In this document: in pieces, positions 51,221-62,552 of the stretch
How the letters are laid out: each line of letters starts with the position of its first letter
How positions within the stretch are numbered: the first letter of the stretch is position 1
DNA from: Kaistia adipata DSM 17808
GTDB lineage: Bacteria; Pseudomonadota; Alphaproteobacteria; Rhizobiales; Kaistiaceae
DNA: 64,000 nucleotides
Assembly (NCBI RefSeq): GCF_000423225.1
Contig: NZ_KE383991.1
Location: 568,217 to 632,216, forward strand
Direction: 5' to 3'
Program-made: the position numbers and the translations under genes
The notes under the pieces: model-generated
The model's input: only the letters and a program-made list of their open reading frames with translations
What the model was told of the DNA's origin: nothing
Database searches by the model: none

Positions 51221-52534
51221 TTATTTCGATGCCCGAACACGCCAGACCGTTCCATTGGCATCCTCCGAGACATAGAGGGCGCCATCCCGGCCGACCGCGA
51301 CGCCGACCGGCCGCCCCCACAGCGCTTCGTCGGAAAGCACGAAGCCGGTCATGAAGTCTTCGTAGCCACCGGTCGGGCGGCCATCGCGCATCGGCAGGCG
51401 GACGACCTTGTAGCCGGTCGGACTGTCGCGGTTCCAGGAACCGTGCAGCGCCACGAAGGCATCGCCGCGATACTCCGCCGGAAAGGCGTCGTGATCATAG
51501 AAGGCCATGCCGAGCGGCGCGGAATGCGGTTGCAGCAACACGTCCGGCACGGTCACGGAACCGGAGAGGTCGGCCCGGGCGCCACCCTGCCGAGGATCCG
51601 GGTTGGCGCCGATGTAGAACCACGGCCAGCCATAGAAGGCGCCGTCGGCGACGCGGGTGACGAAATCGGGCGGCAGGTCGTCGCCGAGGCCGTCGCGCTC
51701 GTTGACCGCGCACCACGGATCGTTGCTGCCCGGCGCGACGGCGAGCCCCGAACAATTGCGCAGGCCCGTGGCGAAGGTGCGGAGGTTCGCGCCCTCGGGC
51801 GTCGCCACGAAGACGGCGGCGCGCCCCGCCTCGTTGCCCCAGGCGGCGCCCTTGCCGTGCCGGGCCTCCCAGGCGGCGATCTCGGCCGCGTCCTTGCGGC
51901 CCATGCCGGAGCCGATGTTCGAGGCCGAGCCGACGGCGATGAACATCTGCCGGCCGTCGTTCGAGAAGGCGAGGTCGCGCGTCCAGTGCGAACCGCCATC
52001 CGGCAGGCGCTTCACGACGATTTCCGGCGCCCCGCCGGCCCGGCGCGCGCCGGCCTCATACGGGAAACGAACGACGCGGTTCCGCTCGGCGACATAGACG
52101 AACTTCGGGTCCGGCCCCGGCGGATAGAAGGCCAGGCCATAGGGCCGGTTGAGCCCGCGCGCGAAGAGGACCGGCTGGCCGCCATCGGCCGGCAGGACGC
52201 GGATGCGCCCTGCCCGGCTTTCGACGACGAAGAGATCGCCGTCGGGCGCTGCCCGCAGCGTGCGCGGCCCTTCCAGCCCGTCCGCGACCAGTTCGACGAC
52301 GAACCCGTCGGGAACCCGCGGCATGGCGCCGGAAGGGCGCGGCACGATGTCGGGCTGCGTCGCATGGGCGTCGGTCGCGAAGGGTGGCGGCAGGTCCTGC
52401 GGCCGGATCCGGCGCTCGACGCCCGGCGCATCGCCGCGCCAGCCGCCGAAGGCCGCCGCGCCCTGCCGCGGCTCGGCCGCCAGCGCGGCGACGGGAAGCA
52501 GGATCGAGGCGATGGCAACCAAGCGGATCGGCAC
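51221..52534 (-). CDS. PQQ-dependent sugar dehydrogenase / sorbosone dehydrogenase-like, exported
   Basis: 437 residues from GTG 52534, chosen because AGGAG lies 8 bp upstream and a signal peptide (RLVAIASILLPVAALAA) begins there. The mature protein is a six-bladed propeller of the soluble glucose/sorbosone dehydrogenase type: LNRPYGLAFYPPGP, HWTRDLAFSNDGRQMFIAVG, VNERDGLGDDLPPDF, GWPWFYIGANPDP and HSAPLGMAFYDHDAFP. It should oxidise a sugar or alcohol in the periplasm with PQQ. Divergent from the glycosylase-like gene. Confidence 0.9.
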   Translation of the reverse strand: MPIRLVAIASILLPVAALAAEPRQGAAAFGGWRGDAPGVERRIRPQDLPPPFATDAHATQPDIVPRPSGAMPRVPDGFVVELVADGLEGPRTLRAAPDGDLFVVESRAGRIRVLPADGGQPVLFARGLNRPYGLAFYPPGPDPKFVYVAERNRVVRFPYEAGARRAGGAPEIVVKRLPDGGSHWTRDLAFSNDGRQMFIAVGSASNIGSGMGRKDAAEIAAWEARHGKGAAWGNEAGRAAVFVATPEGANLRTFATGLRNCSGLAVAPGSNDPWCAVNERDGLGDDLPPDFVTRVADGAFYGWPWFYIGANPDPRQGGARADLSGSVTVPDVLLQPHSAPLGMAFYDHDAFPAEYRGDAFVALHGSWNRDSPTGYKVVRLPMRDGRPTGGYEDFMTGFVLSDEALWGRPVGVAVGRDGALYVSEDANGTVWRVRASK

Positions 52535-52616
52535 GGCGAATTCTCCTGGAGTTTGTCGTCGGGCGGCAAGCCGACAGGGTCGACACGGGCACCGGTTGAG
52601 CCTACTCAATAACGAC

Positions 52617-53456
52617 ATGATGGCTCCCGAGTTTCCTGCCCCGTCCCGCGAAGCGCTGGCGGCGCTCCTGGATTGGTACGTCGCCAACGAGGTCGACGTG
52701 GCGATCGACGAGGCGCCCGTCAACCGGCTCGTGCCGCGCCCGCCCGAGGAGGCGGCGCAGCCGGCGGAGCCGCGCGCGCTGCCGCCCATGGCGGAGCCGC
52801 CTTCCCCGCAGCCGATGATCGCCACCGCCATGTCGCCGGAGGCCGACGCGCTGGCGGCGCGCGACGCGGCGGCGCGGGCCGGAACCCTGGCCGAGCTTCG
52901 GGACATCGTGGCGAATTTCGAGGGCTGCGCGCTCCGGACCACGGCGAAGTCGCTGGTCTTCGCGGAAGGCAACCCGTCGGCGCGGGTGATGCTGGTCGGC
53001 GATCCGCCCGGCCGCGACGAGGATCTGCAGGGCGAGGTGTTCGCCGGTCCGGCCGGCCAGTTGCTCGACCGCATGCTGGCGGCGATCGGCCTTCGCCGCG
53101 CCGACGTCTACATGGCGCCGATCGTGCCCTGGCGGCCGCCGGGCAATCGCGCCCTGACGCCCCAGGAATCGGCCGTCTGCCGTCCCTTCATCGAGCGCCA
53201 GGTCACGCTCGTCGATCCGGACTTCCTGATCTGCCTCGGCGCGACCGCGGCGCGCGAGCTTCTGCAGACCTCGGAGGCCATCCTGCGCCTGCGCGGCCAA
53301 TGGCGCCCCTACGTCACCGGGCAACGCGAGATCCAGGCGATGGCGACGCTGCCGCCGTCGCTGCTTTTGTTACAGCCACTACAAAAACGTCTCGTCTGGC
53401 GCGATCTTCTGGCGCTCAAGGCCGCCCTTTCCGGCAACAGCATGACGAAGACCTGA
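52617..53456 (+). CDS. Family-4-type uracil-DNA glycosylase homologue with altered active-site motifs
   Basis: 279 residues from ATG 52617 (ATG 52620 equally possible). It has the alphaproteobacterial layout: a variable N-terminal extension of about 95 residues, then FEGCALRTTAKSLVFAEGNP, AGQLLDRMLAAIGL, WRPPGNR, LICLGATAARELL and a typical C-terminus. Three motifs differ from the usual pattern: GEAPGRDED has become GDPPGRDED (128-136), the Asn of VYIANIVPW has become Pro168, and the His of TFHPAYLLR has become Pro246 (TLPPSLLLL). The frame is intact. Either catalysis is lost or the protein has another role. Whether an intact paralogue exists elsewhere cannot be seen here. Confidence 0.85.
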   Translation: MMAPEFPAPSREALAALLDWYVANEVDVAIDEAPVNRLVPRPPEEAAQPAEPRALPPMAEPPSPQPMIATAMSPEADALAARDAAARAGTLAELRDIVANFEGCALRTTAKSLVFAEGNPSARVMLVGDPPGRDEDLQGEVFAGPAGQLLDRMLAAIGLRRADVYMAPIVPWRPPGNRALTPQESAVCRPFIERQVTLVDPDFLICLGATAARELLQTSEAILRLRGQWRPYVTGQREIQAMATLPPSLLLLQPLQKRLVWRDLLALKAALSGNSMTKT

Positions 53457-53475
53457 AAACGCTGCGGTTTTTCAG
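53453..53475 (+). terminator. Possible weak terminator after the glycosylase-like gene
   Basis: CTGAAAAC and G(T)TTTTCAG pair over eight bases with one bulged T. The structure spans the stop codon at 53454-53456 and is A/T-rich, so it would be weak. An AT-rich, promoter-like TTAATATT (53486-53493) follows and may serve the MFS gene. Confidence 0.3.
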
Positions 53476-53517
53476 TCTGTAAACTTAATATTCACCATAC
53501 AGTGCCATCATTTGGAC

Positions 53518-54903
53518 ATGGGAACGGCCGACAAAGCCGTACCGTCGCAATCGATTCAAATTCGGACGCATCCGGCGCCCCTGGTCCACATGGCATCCCA
53601 GCTCATTCCCGTCGCCGCGCTCCTGATGGGGTCGGCCCTTCTCCTCGTCGCAGGCGGCATCCACGGCCTGCTTCTGCCGATCCGCGGTGCGATCGAGGGG
53701 TTCTCGACGACGGAGCTGGGCCTGATCGGCACCGGCTGGGCCGTCGGCTTCGTGCTCGGCTGCCTGGTGGTGCCGCGCATCGTGCGCCGGGTCGGCCATG
53801 TCCGCGCCTATGGTGTCATGGCCTCGATCGCCGGCGTGGTCATCCTGCTCAACCTCCTGATCATCTCGCCCTGGGCGTGGATCGGCCTGCGCGCCTTCTC
53901 CGGCTTCTGCTTCGCCGGTGCGCAGATGATCGTCGAGAGCTGGCTCAACGAGCGCTGCACCCGCGAGAACCGCGGCACGATCTTCTCCGTCTACCAGATG
54001 GTGAATTTCGCCGCCTCGACCGCCGGCCAGCTGCTGCTGGCGACGGCGCCGGCCGAGGGTTTCTTCTTCTTCGTGCTCGGCGCGATCTTCTACAGCCTGG
54101 CCATCCTGCCCTCGGCGCTGTCGACGGCGCAGACGCCGCGGCCGCTGAAGACGACCAAGGTCGACCTGCGCAGCCTGTTCCGCAACTCGCCCGTCTCGGC
54201 CGTCGGCTGCTTCATGATCGGCATGGTCAATGGCGCCTTCGGCACGCTCGGCGCCGTCTATGGCCAGAAGATCGGCCTGCCGACCGCCGTGATCGCCTTC
54301 TTCATGAGCGCGGCCGTGCTCGGCGGCGCCATCACCCAGGTGCCGCTCGGCAAGCTCTCCGACCGGGTCGACCGCCGCGCCGTGCTGATCGGCGTCGCCG
54401 CCGCGGCCATCGTGATGAGCCTGGCGATCGCCTTCATCAACCCGACCCAGCCGGTGCTGGCGATCGGCATGATCACGCTGTTCGGCGGCATGATCTATCC
54501 GATGTACGGCCTGACCGTGGCCCACGCCAACGACTACGCCGCGCCGGACGATTTCGTGAAGATCGCCAGCGGCCTGCTGCTGATGTCCGGCATCGGCACG
54601 ATGATCGGCCCGATCATCGGCGCGCTCGCCATGGAGCATCTCGGCCCCGGCGGCCTGTTCAGCTTCTTCTCGGTCATGCATGTGCTGCTGATCGCCTACA
54701 CGGCCTATCGCATGACCCGCCGGCCCGCCGCCCGCGACGTGCCGCGCGACGCCTTCCAGTCGGTGCCGCCGCTGAAGACCGCGACGCCAGAGGCGATCGC
54801 CATGGATCCGCGCGCCGACGAGGCCAAGCCCGCGCCGGCAACGCCCGCCCCGGCGGCGGCCGCCCCGACACTCACGCCGGAACCCGTCTCCGAAACCCGC
54901 TGA
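53518..54903 (+). CDS. MFS transporter (YcaD-like)
   Basis: 461 residues from ATG 53518. ATG 53590, directly before the hydrophobic part (MASQLIPVAALLMGSALLL), is an equally good start; neither has a clear RBS. About twelve transmembrane helices. Family features: RAFSGFCFAGAQMIVESWLN with the conserved ESWLNE, and the loop GKLSDRVDRR between helices 8 and 9. The last 60 residues are cytoplasmic, Ala/Pro-rich and probably disordered. Substrate unknown. Confidence 0.92.
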   Translation: MGTADKAVPSQSIQIRTHPAPLVHMASQLIPVAALLMGSALLLVAGGIHGLLLPIRGAIEGFSTTELGLIGTGWAVGFVLGCLVVPRIVRRVGHVRAYGVMASIAGVVILLNLLIISPWAWIGLRAFSGFCFAGAQMIVESWLNERCTRENRGTIFSVYQMVNFAASTAGQLLLATAPAEGFFFFVLGAIFYSLAILPSALSTAQTPRPLKTTKVDLRSLFRNSPVSAVGCFMIGMVNGAFGTLGAVYGQKIGLPTAVIAFFMSAAVLGGAITQVPLGKLSDRVDRRAVLIGVAAAAIVMSLAIAFINPTQPVLAIGMITLFGGMIYPMYGLTVAHANDYAAPDDFVKIASGLLLMSGIGTMIGPIIGALAMEHLGPGGLFSFFSVMHVLLIAYTAYRMTRRPAARDVPRDAFQSVPPLKTATPEAIAMDPRADEAKPAPATPAPAAAAPTLTPEPVSETR

Positions 54904-54910
54904 AGCGCCG

Positions 54911-55408
54911 TCAGACCCGGCGATAGGCGCGGTCGAGATAGACCAGCGCCTGGTCGTGCGAGCCGACCCGCACGGCCTCGACCAGGCCGAACAGCACCGA
55001 GTGCGAGCCCTGCTCGATCACCTCGGTCAGGCGGCAGTCGAAGCTCGCCCGCGCCGATTCCAGCACCGGCGCGCCGGTCGCCAGCGTCACCCAGGAGCCG
55101 AGCGCGAACCGCTCCGGCATGGAAAGCCCGGTGCGGCCGGCGAACGCCTCGGCCAGCGGCTGCTGGTTGCCCTCCAGCGTGTTGACGCAGAAGCGGCCAT
55201 TCTTCTTGAAGGCGGCGTTGGTCTGGCTCTTACGGTTGACGCAGACCAGCACGATCGGCGGGCTGTCGGAGACGGAGGTCACCGCCGAGGCGGTCAGGCC
55301 GCAGGAGCCGCCCTCGCCCGAGGTCGTGATCACATGAACCGGGGCGACGAGCCGGCTCATCGCCTCGCGGTACATTGCCGGATCGACGAGATCCGTGAGC
55401 GTGTCCAT
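54911..55408 (-). CDS. Flavin reductase family protein (HpaC/RutF-like)
   Basis: 165 residues from ATG 55408 (AAGG about 8 bp upstream; an in-frame ATG at 55429 is less likely). FMN-binding split-barrel fold with AMSRLVAPVHVITTSGEGG, GLTASAVTSVSDSPPIVLVC, NGRFCVNTLEGNQQPLAEAF and ASFDCRLTEVIEQGSHSVLF. Such proteins supply reduced flavin to a two-component monooxygenase; no oxygenase partner is in the window. Its stop lies 8 bp from the MFS stop (convergent). Confidence 0.92.
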   Translation of the reverse strand: MDTLTDLVDPAMYREAMSRLVAPVHVITTSGEGGSCGLTASAVTSVSDSPPIVLVCVNRKSQTNAAFKKNGRFCVNTLEGNQQPLAEAFAGRTGLSMPERFALGSWVTLATGAPVLESARASFDCRLTEVIEQGSHSVLFGLVEAVRVGSHDQALVYLDRAYRRV

Positions 55409-55685
55409 GCCTAGCCTTATCCCACTCATGCCTGCGGCGTCAGGAGTGGTCGTATCGGGTCGAGCCGGCGCCGACAAGCCACCCTGCCGCGCCGCGGCAA
55501 AAATTCGGCCGCGACACTGATCAGGCAAACTTATCAAATTACGTTTGGGAACCTTAATGTTCTTCGCAGCGCTGTTGTTTTGTTCGTTTCCAGTTGCCAA
55601 GCGAAAGGATCGGTGACAGGCTCAGGGTGGGAATAAAGCATCAAAAGAAGCAACAAAAATTGAGCTTCATGCGGGGATCCAACCT

Positions 55686-56603
55686 ATGGAAGTATTCCTT
55701 CAGCAGCTGATCAACGGGATCACGCTGGGGTCGATCTATGGCCTGATTGCAATCGGATACACGATGGTGTTCGGCATCATCGGAATGGTCAATTTTTCAC
55801 ACGGCGACGTATTCATGACGTCGGCCTTCTTCGCCCTCATCTTCCTGCTTGTTCTTACCACCGTCTTCGGCATGTCGTCGATGATACTGGCGCTGATCAT
55901 CGTTCTCATCATCGCGATGGTGCTGACGAGCCTGTTGAGTTGGGCCATCGAGCGCATCGCCTACCGCCCCTTGCGCGGTTCGTTCCGCCTCGCGCCGCTA
56001 ATTTCGGCGATCGGCATGTCGATCGTGCTTTCGAATTTCGTCCAGGTCGCCCAGGGCCCGCGCAACAAGCCGATCCCGCCCATGTTCACCGGCGGCTTCG
56101 AGGTGATGAACGCGAACAATTTCGCCGTCACCCTCTCCTACAAGCAGCTGATGATCTGGGTCGTCACCGCCGTGCTGCTGGCGGCGTTCTGGTACATCGT
56201 CCAGAAGACGCCGCTCGGCCGCGCCCAGCGCGCCTGCGAGCAGGACCGCAAGATGGCGGCGCTGCTCGGCGTCAATGTCGATCGCACCATCTCGCTCACC
56301 TTCGTCATGGGCGCGGCCCTCGCCGCCGTCGCCGGCACGCTCTATCTGTCCTACTACGGTGTGGTGAACTTCTCGGACGGCTTCGTGCCGGGTGTGAAGG
56401 CGTTCACGGCGGCCGTGCTGGGCGGTATCGGCTCGTTGCCGGGCGCCGTCATCGGCGGCCTGCTCATCGGCCTGATCGAGACGTTCTGGTCCGGCTATTT
56501 CTCGATCGACTACAAGGACGTCGCCGCGTTCTCGATCCTCGCCATCGTGCTCATCTTCATGCCGCAGGGCCTGCTCGGCCGCCCGGAAGTCGAGAAGGTG
56601 TGA
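55686..56603 (+). CDS. livH: Branched-chain amino acid ABC transporter permease LivH
   Basis: 305 residues with about eight helices: FLQQLINGITLGSIYGLIAI at the start, PLRGSFRLAPLISAIGMSIV, RAQRACEQDRKMAALLGVNV (coupling loop) and GVKAFTAAVLGGIGSLPGAV. First gene of a Liv operon (livH, livM, livG, livF, small membrane protein, livK). The 277-bp region before it is comparatively AT-rich and should hold the promoter. It ends one base before the livM start. Confidence 0.96.
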   Translation: MEVFLQQLINGITLGSIYGLIAIGYTMVFGIIGMVNFSHGDVFMTSAFFALIFLLVLTTVFGMSSMILALIIVLIIAMVLTSLLSWAIERIAYRPLRGSFRLAPLISAIGMSIVLSNFVQVAQGPRNKPIPPMFTGGFEVMNANNFAVTLSYKQLMIWVVTAVLLAAFWYIVQKTPLGRAQRACEQDRKMAALLGVNVDRTISLTFVMGAALAAVAGTLYLSYYGVVNFSDGFVPGVKAFTAAVLGGIGSLPGAVIGGLLIGLIETFWSGYFSIDYKDVAAFSILAIVLIFMPQGLLGRPEVEKV

Positions 56604-56604
56604 C

Positions 56605-57986
<1,382 letters not shown>

Positions 57987-57987
<1 letters not shown>

Positions 57988-58879
57988 TGAGCGAGCTCCT
58001 TCAGACGGCGCCCGCCGCCCTGCCCTGGGAGAACAACCCGGTCCTCGCCGTCGAGCATGTCTTCATGCGCTTCGGCGGCCTGATCGCGGTCAACGACCTC
58101 TCCTTCAGCGTCGGCCGCGGCGACATCACGGCCCTGATCGGCCCCAACGGGGCCGGCAAGACGACGGTGTTCAACTGCATCACCGGCTTCTACAAGCCGA
58201 CGCAGGGCATGCTGCGCCTGCAGCATGCCAGCGGCGCCACCTTCCTGCTCGAGCGGATGCCCGACTTCCGGATCTCCGCCAAGGCCCGTGTCGCCCGCAC
58301 CTTCCAGAACATCCGCCTGTTCTCCGGCATGACCGTGCTGGAGAACCTCCTGGTCGCGCAGCACAACCCGCTGATGCTGGCCTCGGGCATGACCGTCCTC
58401 GGCATCCTCGGCCTGCCGGGCTATCGCCGGGCCGAGCACGAGGCGGTGGAGCGCGCCAAATACTGGCTCGAGCGGACGGGGCTGACGCCGCGCGCCGACG
58501 ACCCGGCCGGCGATCTTCCCTATGGCGCGCAGCGCCGGCTGGAGATCGCCCGCGCCATGTGCACTGGGCCGGAACTGCTCTGCCTCGACGAGCCGGCCGC
58601 CGGCCTCAACCCGAGGGAATCGGCCGAGCTCAACGCCCTCCTGCTCGGCATCCGCGAGACCGAGAAGACATCGCTCCTCCTGATCGAGCACGACATGTCG
58701 GTGGTCATGGAGATCTCCGACCATGTCATCGTCCTCGAATACGGCACCAAGATCGCCGACGGCACGCCGCCGGAGGTTCGCAACGACCCGCGCGTCATCG
58801 CCGCCTATCTCGGCGTCGACGACCGGGAGGTCGAGGTGGTCGAGGAAAGGCTGGATCAGATCGTCGAAGGAGCGGCGAC

Positions 58880-58883
<4 letters not shown>
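57987..58883 (+). CDS. livG: Branched-chain amino acid ABC transporter ATP-binding protein LivG
   Basis: 298 residues. Walker A GPNGAGKT at 52-59; the signature region is LPYGAQRRLEIARAM, a YGxQRRLE variant that is normal for LivG; Walker B LLCLDEPAAGLNP; LIEHDMSVVM with the switch His. It has the usual insert between Walker A and the signature with ARTFQNIRLFSGMTVLENLL. It overlaps both livM and livF by a few bases. Confidence 0.96.
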
Positions 58884-59617
<734 letters not shown>

Positions 59618-59654
59618 TGCCCACCCCTTCCCGCCCCAATGCGAGAGACGACTG

Positions 59655-59999
59655 ATGTCCGGCATCCTCTACGAAGAATCCTCCTTCGCCACCTTTCTCT
59701 TCGTCACCCTGGTTCTGGGCGGCGCCGGCGCCTGGATGACCGGGCGCGCCTGCGCCATCACCTGGCGGCCCTATCCGATGCTGCTCTTCTACCTGCTGGT
59801 GCTGTCCTTCGCGGTGCGCTTCATCCACTTCTCGCTGTTCGAGGCGACGCTGCTCTCGCTGCACTACTGGATCGTCGACGCGGCCTTCTGCCTGCTGATC
59901 GGCTCGATCGCCTACCGCTACACCCGCACCAACCAGATGACGACGCAGTACTACTGGCTTTACGCAAAGTCAGGCCCCTTCTCATGGCGCCCGATCTAG
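59655..59999 (+). CDS. Small membrane protein of the Liv operon (DUF6867-type)
   Basis: 114 residues with three hydrophobic helices: SFATFLFVTLVLGGAGAWMT, PMLLFYLLVLSFAVRFIHF and WIVDAAFCLLIGSIAYRYTR, ending in YWLYAKSGPFSWRP. I recognise it as the short conserved protein found after livF in Hyphomicrobiales. Its position, 37 bp after livF and before the receptor gene, implies a role in the importer, perhaps as an accessory membrane subunit. That is inference; no function has been shown to my knowledge. Confidence 0.85.
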   Translation: MSGILYEESSFATFLFVTLVLGGAGAWMTGRACAITWRPYPMLLFYLLVLSFAVRFIHFSLFEATLLSLHYWIVDAAFCLLIGSIAYRYTRTNQMTTQYYWLYAKSGPFSWRPI

Positions 60000-60164
60000 C
60001 GACGACTCAACCGCAACGCCCGATCGAAGGTTGACGGGATGTTGCAGCCAAGAATCCGGATGACAGCCCGCAAGAAATCAGCAAGATAAGCGGTCAAGAA
60101 CGGAGCTGTCATCCGACTAAAGGGCCAAAGCGCCCACCTTCCAGTACCAACGGGAGTCTTACGA

Positions 60165-61283
60165 ATGAAGAAGTCCATTCTCTCCGGCATCGCGCTCGCC
60201 GCGGGCCTGACGCTGGCCGGCATGGCCCATGCGGACGACATCAAGATCGCCGCGGCGGGCCCGCTGACCGGTCCGAACGCCGCCTTCGGCGCGCAGATCC
60301 AGAAGGGCACCGAGCAGGCCATCGCCGACATCAACGCCGCCGGCGGCGTCAACGGCAACAAGTTCGTCCTGTCGCTCGGCGACGACGTTTCCGATCCGAA
60401 GCAGGGCGTCTCGGTCGCCAACAAGTTCGTCGGCGACGGCGTCAGCTTCGTGGTCGGCCACTTCAACTCCGGCGTGTCGATCCCGGCCTCGGAAGTCTAT
60501 GCCGAGAACGGCATCTTCCAGATCTCGCCGGCCTCGACCAACCCGAAATTCACCGAGCGCGACCTCTGGAACACCTTCCGCACCTGCGGTCGCGACGACC
60601 AGCAGGGCATCGTCGCCGGCCAGTACATCGTCGACCACCTGAAGGACAAGAAGCTCGCCATCATCCACGACAAGACCCCCTATGGTCAGGGCCTTGCCGA
60701 CGAGACCAAGAAGGCCGCCAATGCCGGCGGCGTCACCGAGGTCATCTATGAAGGCATCAATGTCGGCGACAAGGACTTCTCCGCGCTGATCTCCAAGATG
60801 AAGTCGGCCGGCGTCGAGGTCATCTATTACGGCGGCCTGCACCAGGAAGCCGGCTTGATCGTCCGCCAGGCGGCCGAGCAGGGCCTCAAGGCCGTGCTGT
60901 TCTCCGGCGACGGCATCACCGACCGCGAATTCGCCGCCATCGCCGGCCCGGCCGCCGAGGGCACGCTGATGACCTTCGGTCCCGATCCGCGCCTGAACCC
61001 GGACGCCAAGGAAGTCGTCGAGCGCTTCCGCGCCTCGGGCTTCGAGCCGGAAGCCTACACGCTCTACTCCTACGCCAGCGTCCAGATCATCGCCCAGGCG
61101 ATGGAGAAGGCCGGCTCGACCGATCCGCAGAAGGTCGCGGAAATGGTCAAGTCGGGCGGCCCGTGGAAGACTGTTCTCGGCCCGCTCTCCTTCGACGCCA
61201 AGGGCGACCGCACCACCGCCGACTATGTCGTCTACTCCTGGGTCAAGGACGCCGACGGCAAGCTCGACTACAAGCAGCTCTGA
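60165..61283 (+). CDS. livK: Branched-chain amino acid ABC transporter substrate-binding protein
   Basis: 372 residues, with a signal peptide at about 1-23 ([22 protein letters not shown]). Periplasmic type I fold: [29 protein letters not shown]-type [40 protein letters not shown], and [19 protein letters not shown]. These match the Leu/Ile/Val-binding group. The gene follows the small membrane protein by 165 bp and may also have its own promoter. A strong terminator follows. Confidence 0.95.
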   Translation: MKKSILSGIALAAGLTLAGMAHADDIKIAAAGPLTGPNAAFGAQIQKGTEQAIADINAAGGVNGNKFVLSLGDDVSDPKQGVSVANKFVGDGVSFVVGHFNSGVSIPASEVYAENGIFQISPASTNPKFTERDLWNTFRTCGRDDQQGIVAGQYIVDHLKDKKLAIIHDKTPYGQGLADETKKAANAGGVTEVIYEGINVGDKDFSALISKMKSAGVEVIYYGGLHQEAGLIVRQAAEQGLKAVLFSGDGITDREFAAIAGPAAEGTLMTFGPDPRLNPDAKEVVERFRASGFEPEAYTLYSYASVQIIAQAMEKAGSTDPQKVAEMVKSGGPWKTVLGPLSFDAKGDRTTADYVVYSWVKDADGKLDYKQL

Positions 61284-61303
61284 TCGAGCCACAGCCTGAA
61301 CAG

Positions 61304-61336
61304 CGCCCGCGTCATCCGACGCGGGCGTTTTCTTTT
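61304..61336 (+). terminator. Rho-independent terminator after livK
   Basis: A perfect 10-bp stem CGCCCGCGTC / GACGCGGGCG with loop ATCC, followed by TTTTCTTTT. It ends the Liv operon. Confidence 0.92.
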
Positions 61337-61379
61337 GGGCGGCCGGAGGGCATGATCGCCTCGTGATCCCGAAGGACGA

Positions 61380-62522
61380 ATGATGCCGCGCCGCGCCAAG
61401 CCCCCGCTCAAGACCCTGTTCCAGTCGCCGTTCGCCCTGGCGCTCGCCGCCATGCTGGCGGGCCCCGCCGCCGCCTCGGCCGATATCCGCGTCATGGTGG
61501 TCGGCCCGATGACGGGCCCCTACCAGGCGCTCGGCAAGCAGATCCGCGCCGGCGTCGAGACGGCCGTCGACGCGCTGAACGCCACCGGCGGCATCGCCGG
61601 CGAGCGGATCCGCGTCGATGTCGAGGACGATGCCTGCAAGGCGGACAACGCGCTCGCCGCCGCCAACCGCGCCATCGGCCGCGGCGACGCGCTCGTGGTC
61701 GGCCATGTCTGCGCCGAGAGCGCGTTCGCCGCCGCGCCGGTCTATGTCGAGCACGGGCTGCTGGCGATCACGCCGGCCGTCACCGCCGACCGCTTCACCG
61801 ACCAGCGCCCGGGGCCGACGCTGTTCCGCCTCGCCGCGCGCGACGACGCGCAAGGGGCGACCGCCGGCGCCTTCCTGGCCGAGCGCTTCGGCGGCCGGCG
61901 CATCGCCATCCTCAATGACGGCTCGCCCTACGGCAAGCCGCTGGCCGAGGCGACCCGGCGGGCCATGAACGACGCCGGCAAGCGCGAGGCCCGCGCCGAC
62001 ACCTACGACCCCGGCGCCAAGGATTACGCCGCGCTGGCGGAGCGGCTGATCGCCGACGCCATCGACGTCGTCTTCGTCGGTGGCGACCAGGGCGACGTCG
62101 CGCTGATCCTGAAGGCGCTGCGGGCCGGCGGTTCGGACGCCGTCGTGGTCGGCGGCGACGCGCTGGCGACCAGCGAGTTCGCCGCCTCGGCCGGCCCCGC
62201 CGCCGAAGGCACTCTCCTGACCTTCTTCACCGACTGGCGCCGCGGCGGCGATGCCGACGGCGTCACCGCGACCTTGCGCACCGCCGGCGTCGAGCCGCAG
62301 GGCTACGTCCTCCCCGCCTATGCCGCCGTCCAGCTCTGGGCCGCCGGCCGCCGCGCCAGCGGCTCCGCCGAGGGCGCCGTGCTCGCCTCGACGCTCTCGG
62401 GCACGACGACCCCGACCGTGCTCGGCACGGTCGGTTTCGACCCGAAGGGCGACGCCGCGATCCAGGGCTTCTCGATCTTCCGCTGGCAGGACGGCGCGCT
62501 CGTGCCCGACGCGCGTGACTAG
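61380..62522 (+). CDS. Second, divergent LivK-like ABC transporter substrate-binding protein
   Basis: 380 residues from ATG 61380 (ATG 61383 also possible). A signal peptide covers about 1-34 (LFQSPFALALAAMLAGPAAASA). It has the same type I architecture as livK: MVVGPMTGPYQALGKQIRAG, VEDDACKADNALAAANRAI, VVGHVCAESAFAAAPVYVEH and RRIAILNDGSPYGKPLAEAT. It looks like a diverged duplicate that probably widens the ligand range of the same permease. It lies beyond the livK terminator, so it must be expressed separately or by read-through. Confidence 0.92.
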   Translation: MMPRRAKPPLKTLFQSPFALALAAMLAGPAAASADIRVMVVGPMTGPYQALGKQIRAGVETAVDALNATGGIAGERIRVDVEDDACKADNALAAANRAIGRGDALVVGHVCAESAFAAAPVYVEHGLLAITPAVTADRFTDQRPGPTLFRLAARDDAQGATAGAFLAERFGGRRIAILNDGSPYGKPLAEATRRAMNDAGKREARADTYDPGAKDYAALAERLIADAIDVVFVGGDQGDVALILKALRAGGSDAVVVGGDALATSEFAASAGPAAEGTLLTFFTDWRRGGDADGVTATLRTAGVEPQGYVLPAYAAVQLWAAGRRASGSAEGAVLASTLSGTTTPTVLGTVGFDPKGDAAIQGFSIFRWQDGALVPDARD

Positions 62523-62524
62523 GG

Positions 62525-62552
62525 TTAACGAAGGGCTAACGAGCGGCTAACG
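62525..62552. repeat. Three TAACG direct repeats with 11-bp period (CtrA-box-like)
   Basis: TAACG occurs at 62526, 62537 and 62548, exactly one helical turn apart, within units of the form GG(T/C)TAACG. TTAA-N7-CTAA-N7-CTAA resembles the alphaproteobacterial CtrA site TTAA-N7-TTAA. It lies between the convergent stops of the second binding protein and the DadA-like gene, which is not a normal promoter position. Confidence 0.45.

Noticed and set aside
60031-60045. TTGACGGGATGTTGC upstream of livK as a sigma-54 promoter
   Set aside because: The spacing is one base short and the -24 GG is not kept; no convincing sigma-70 -10 box is at the right distance either.
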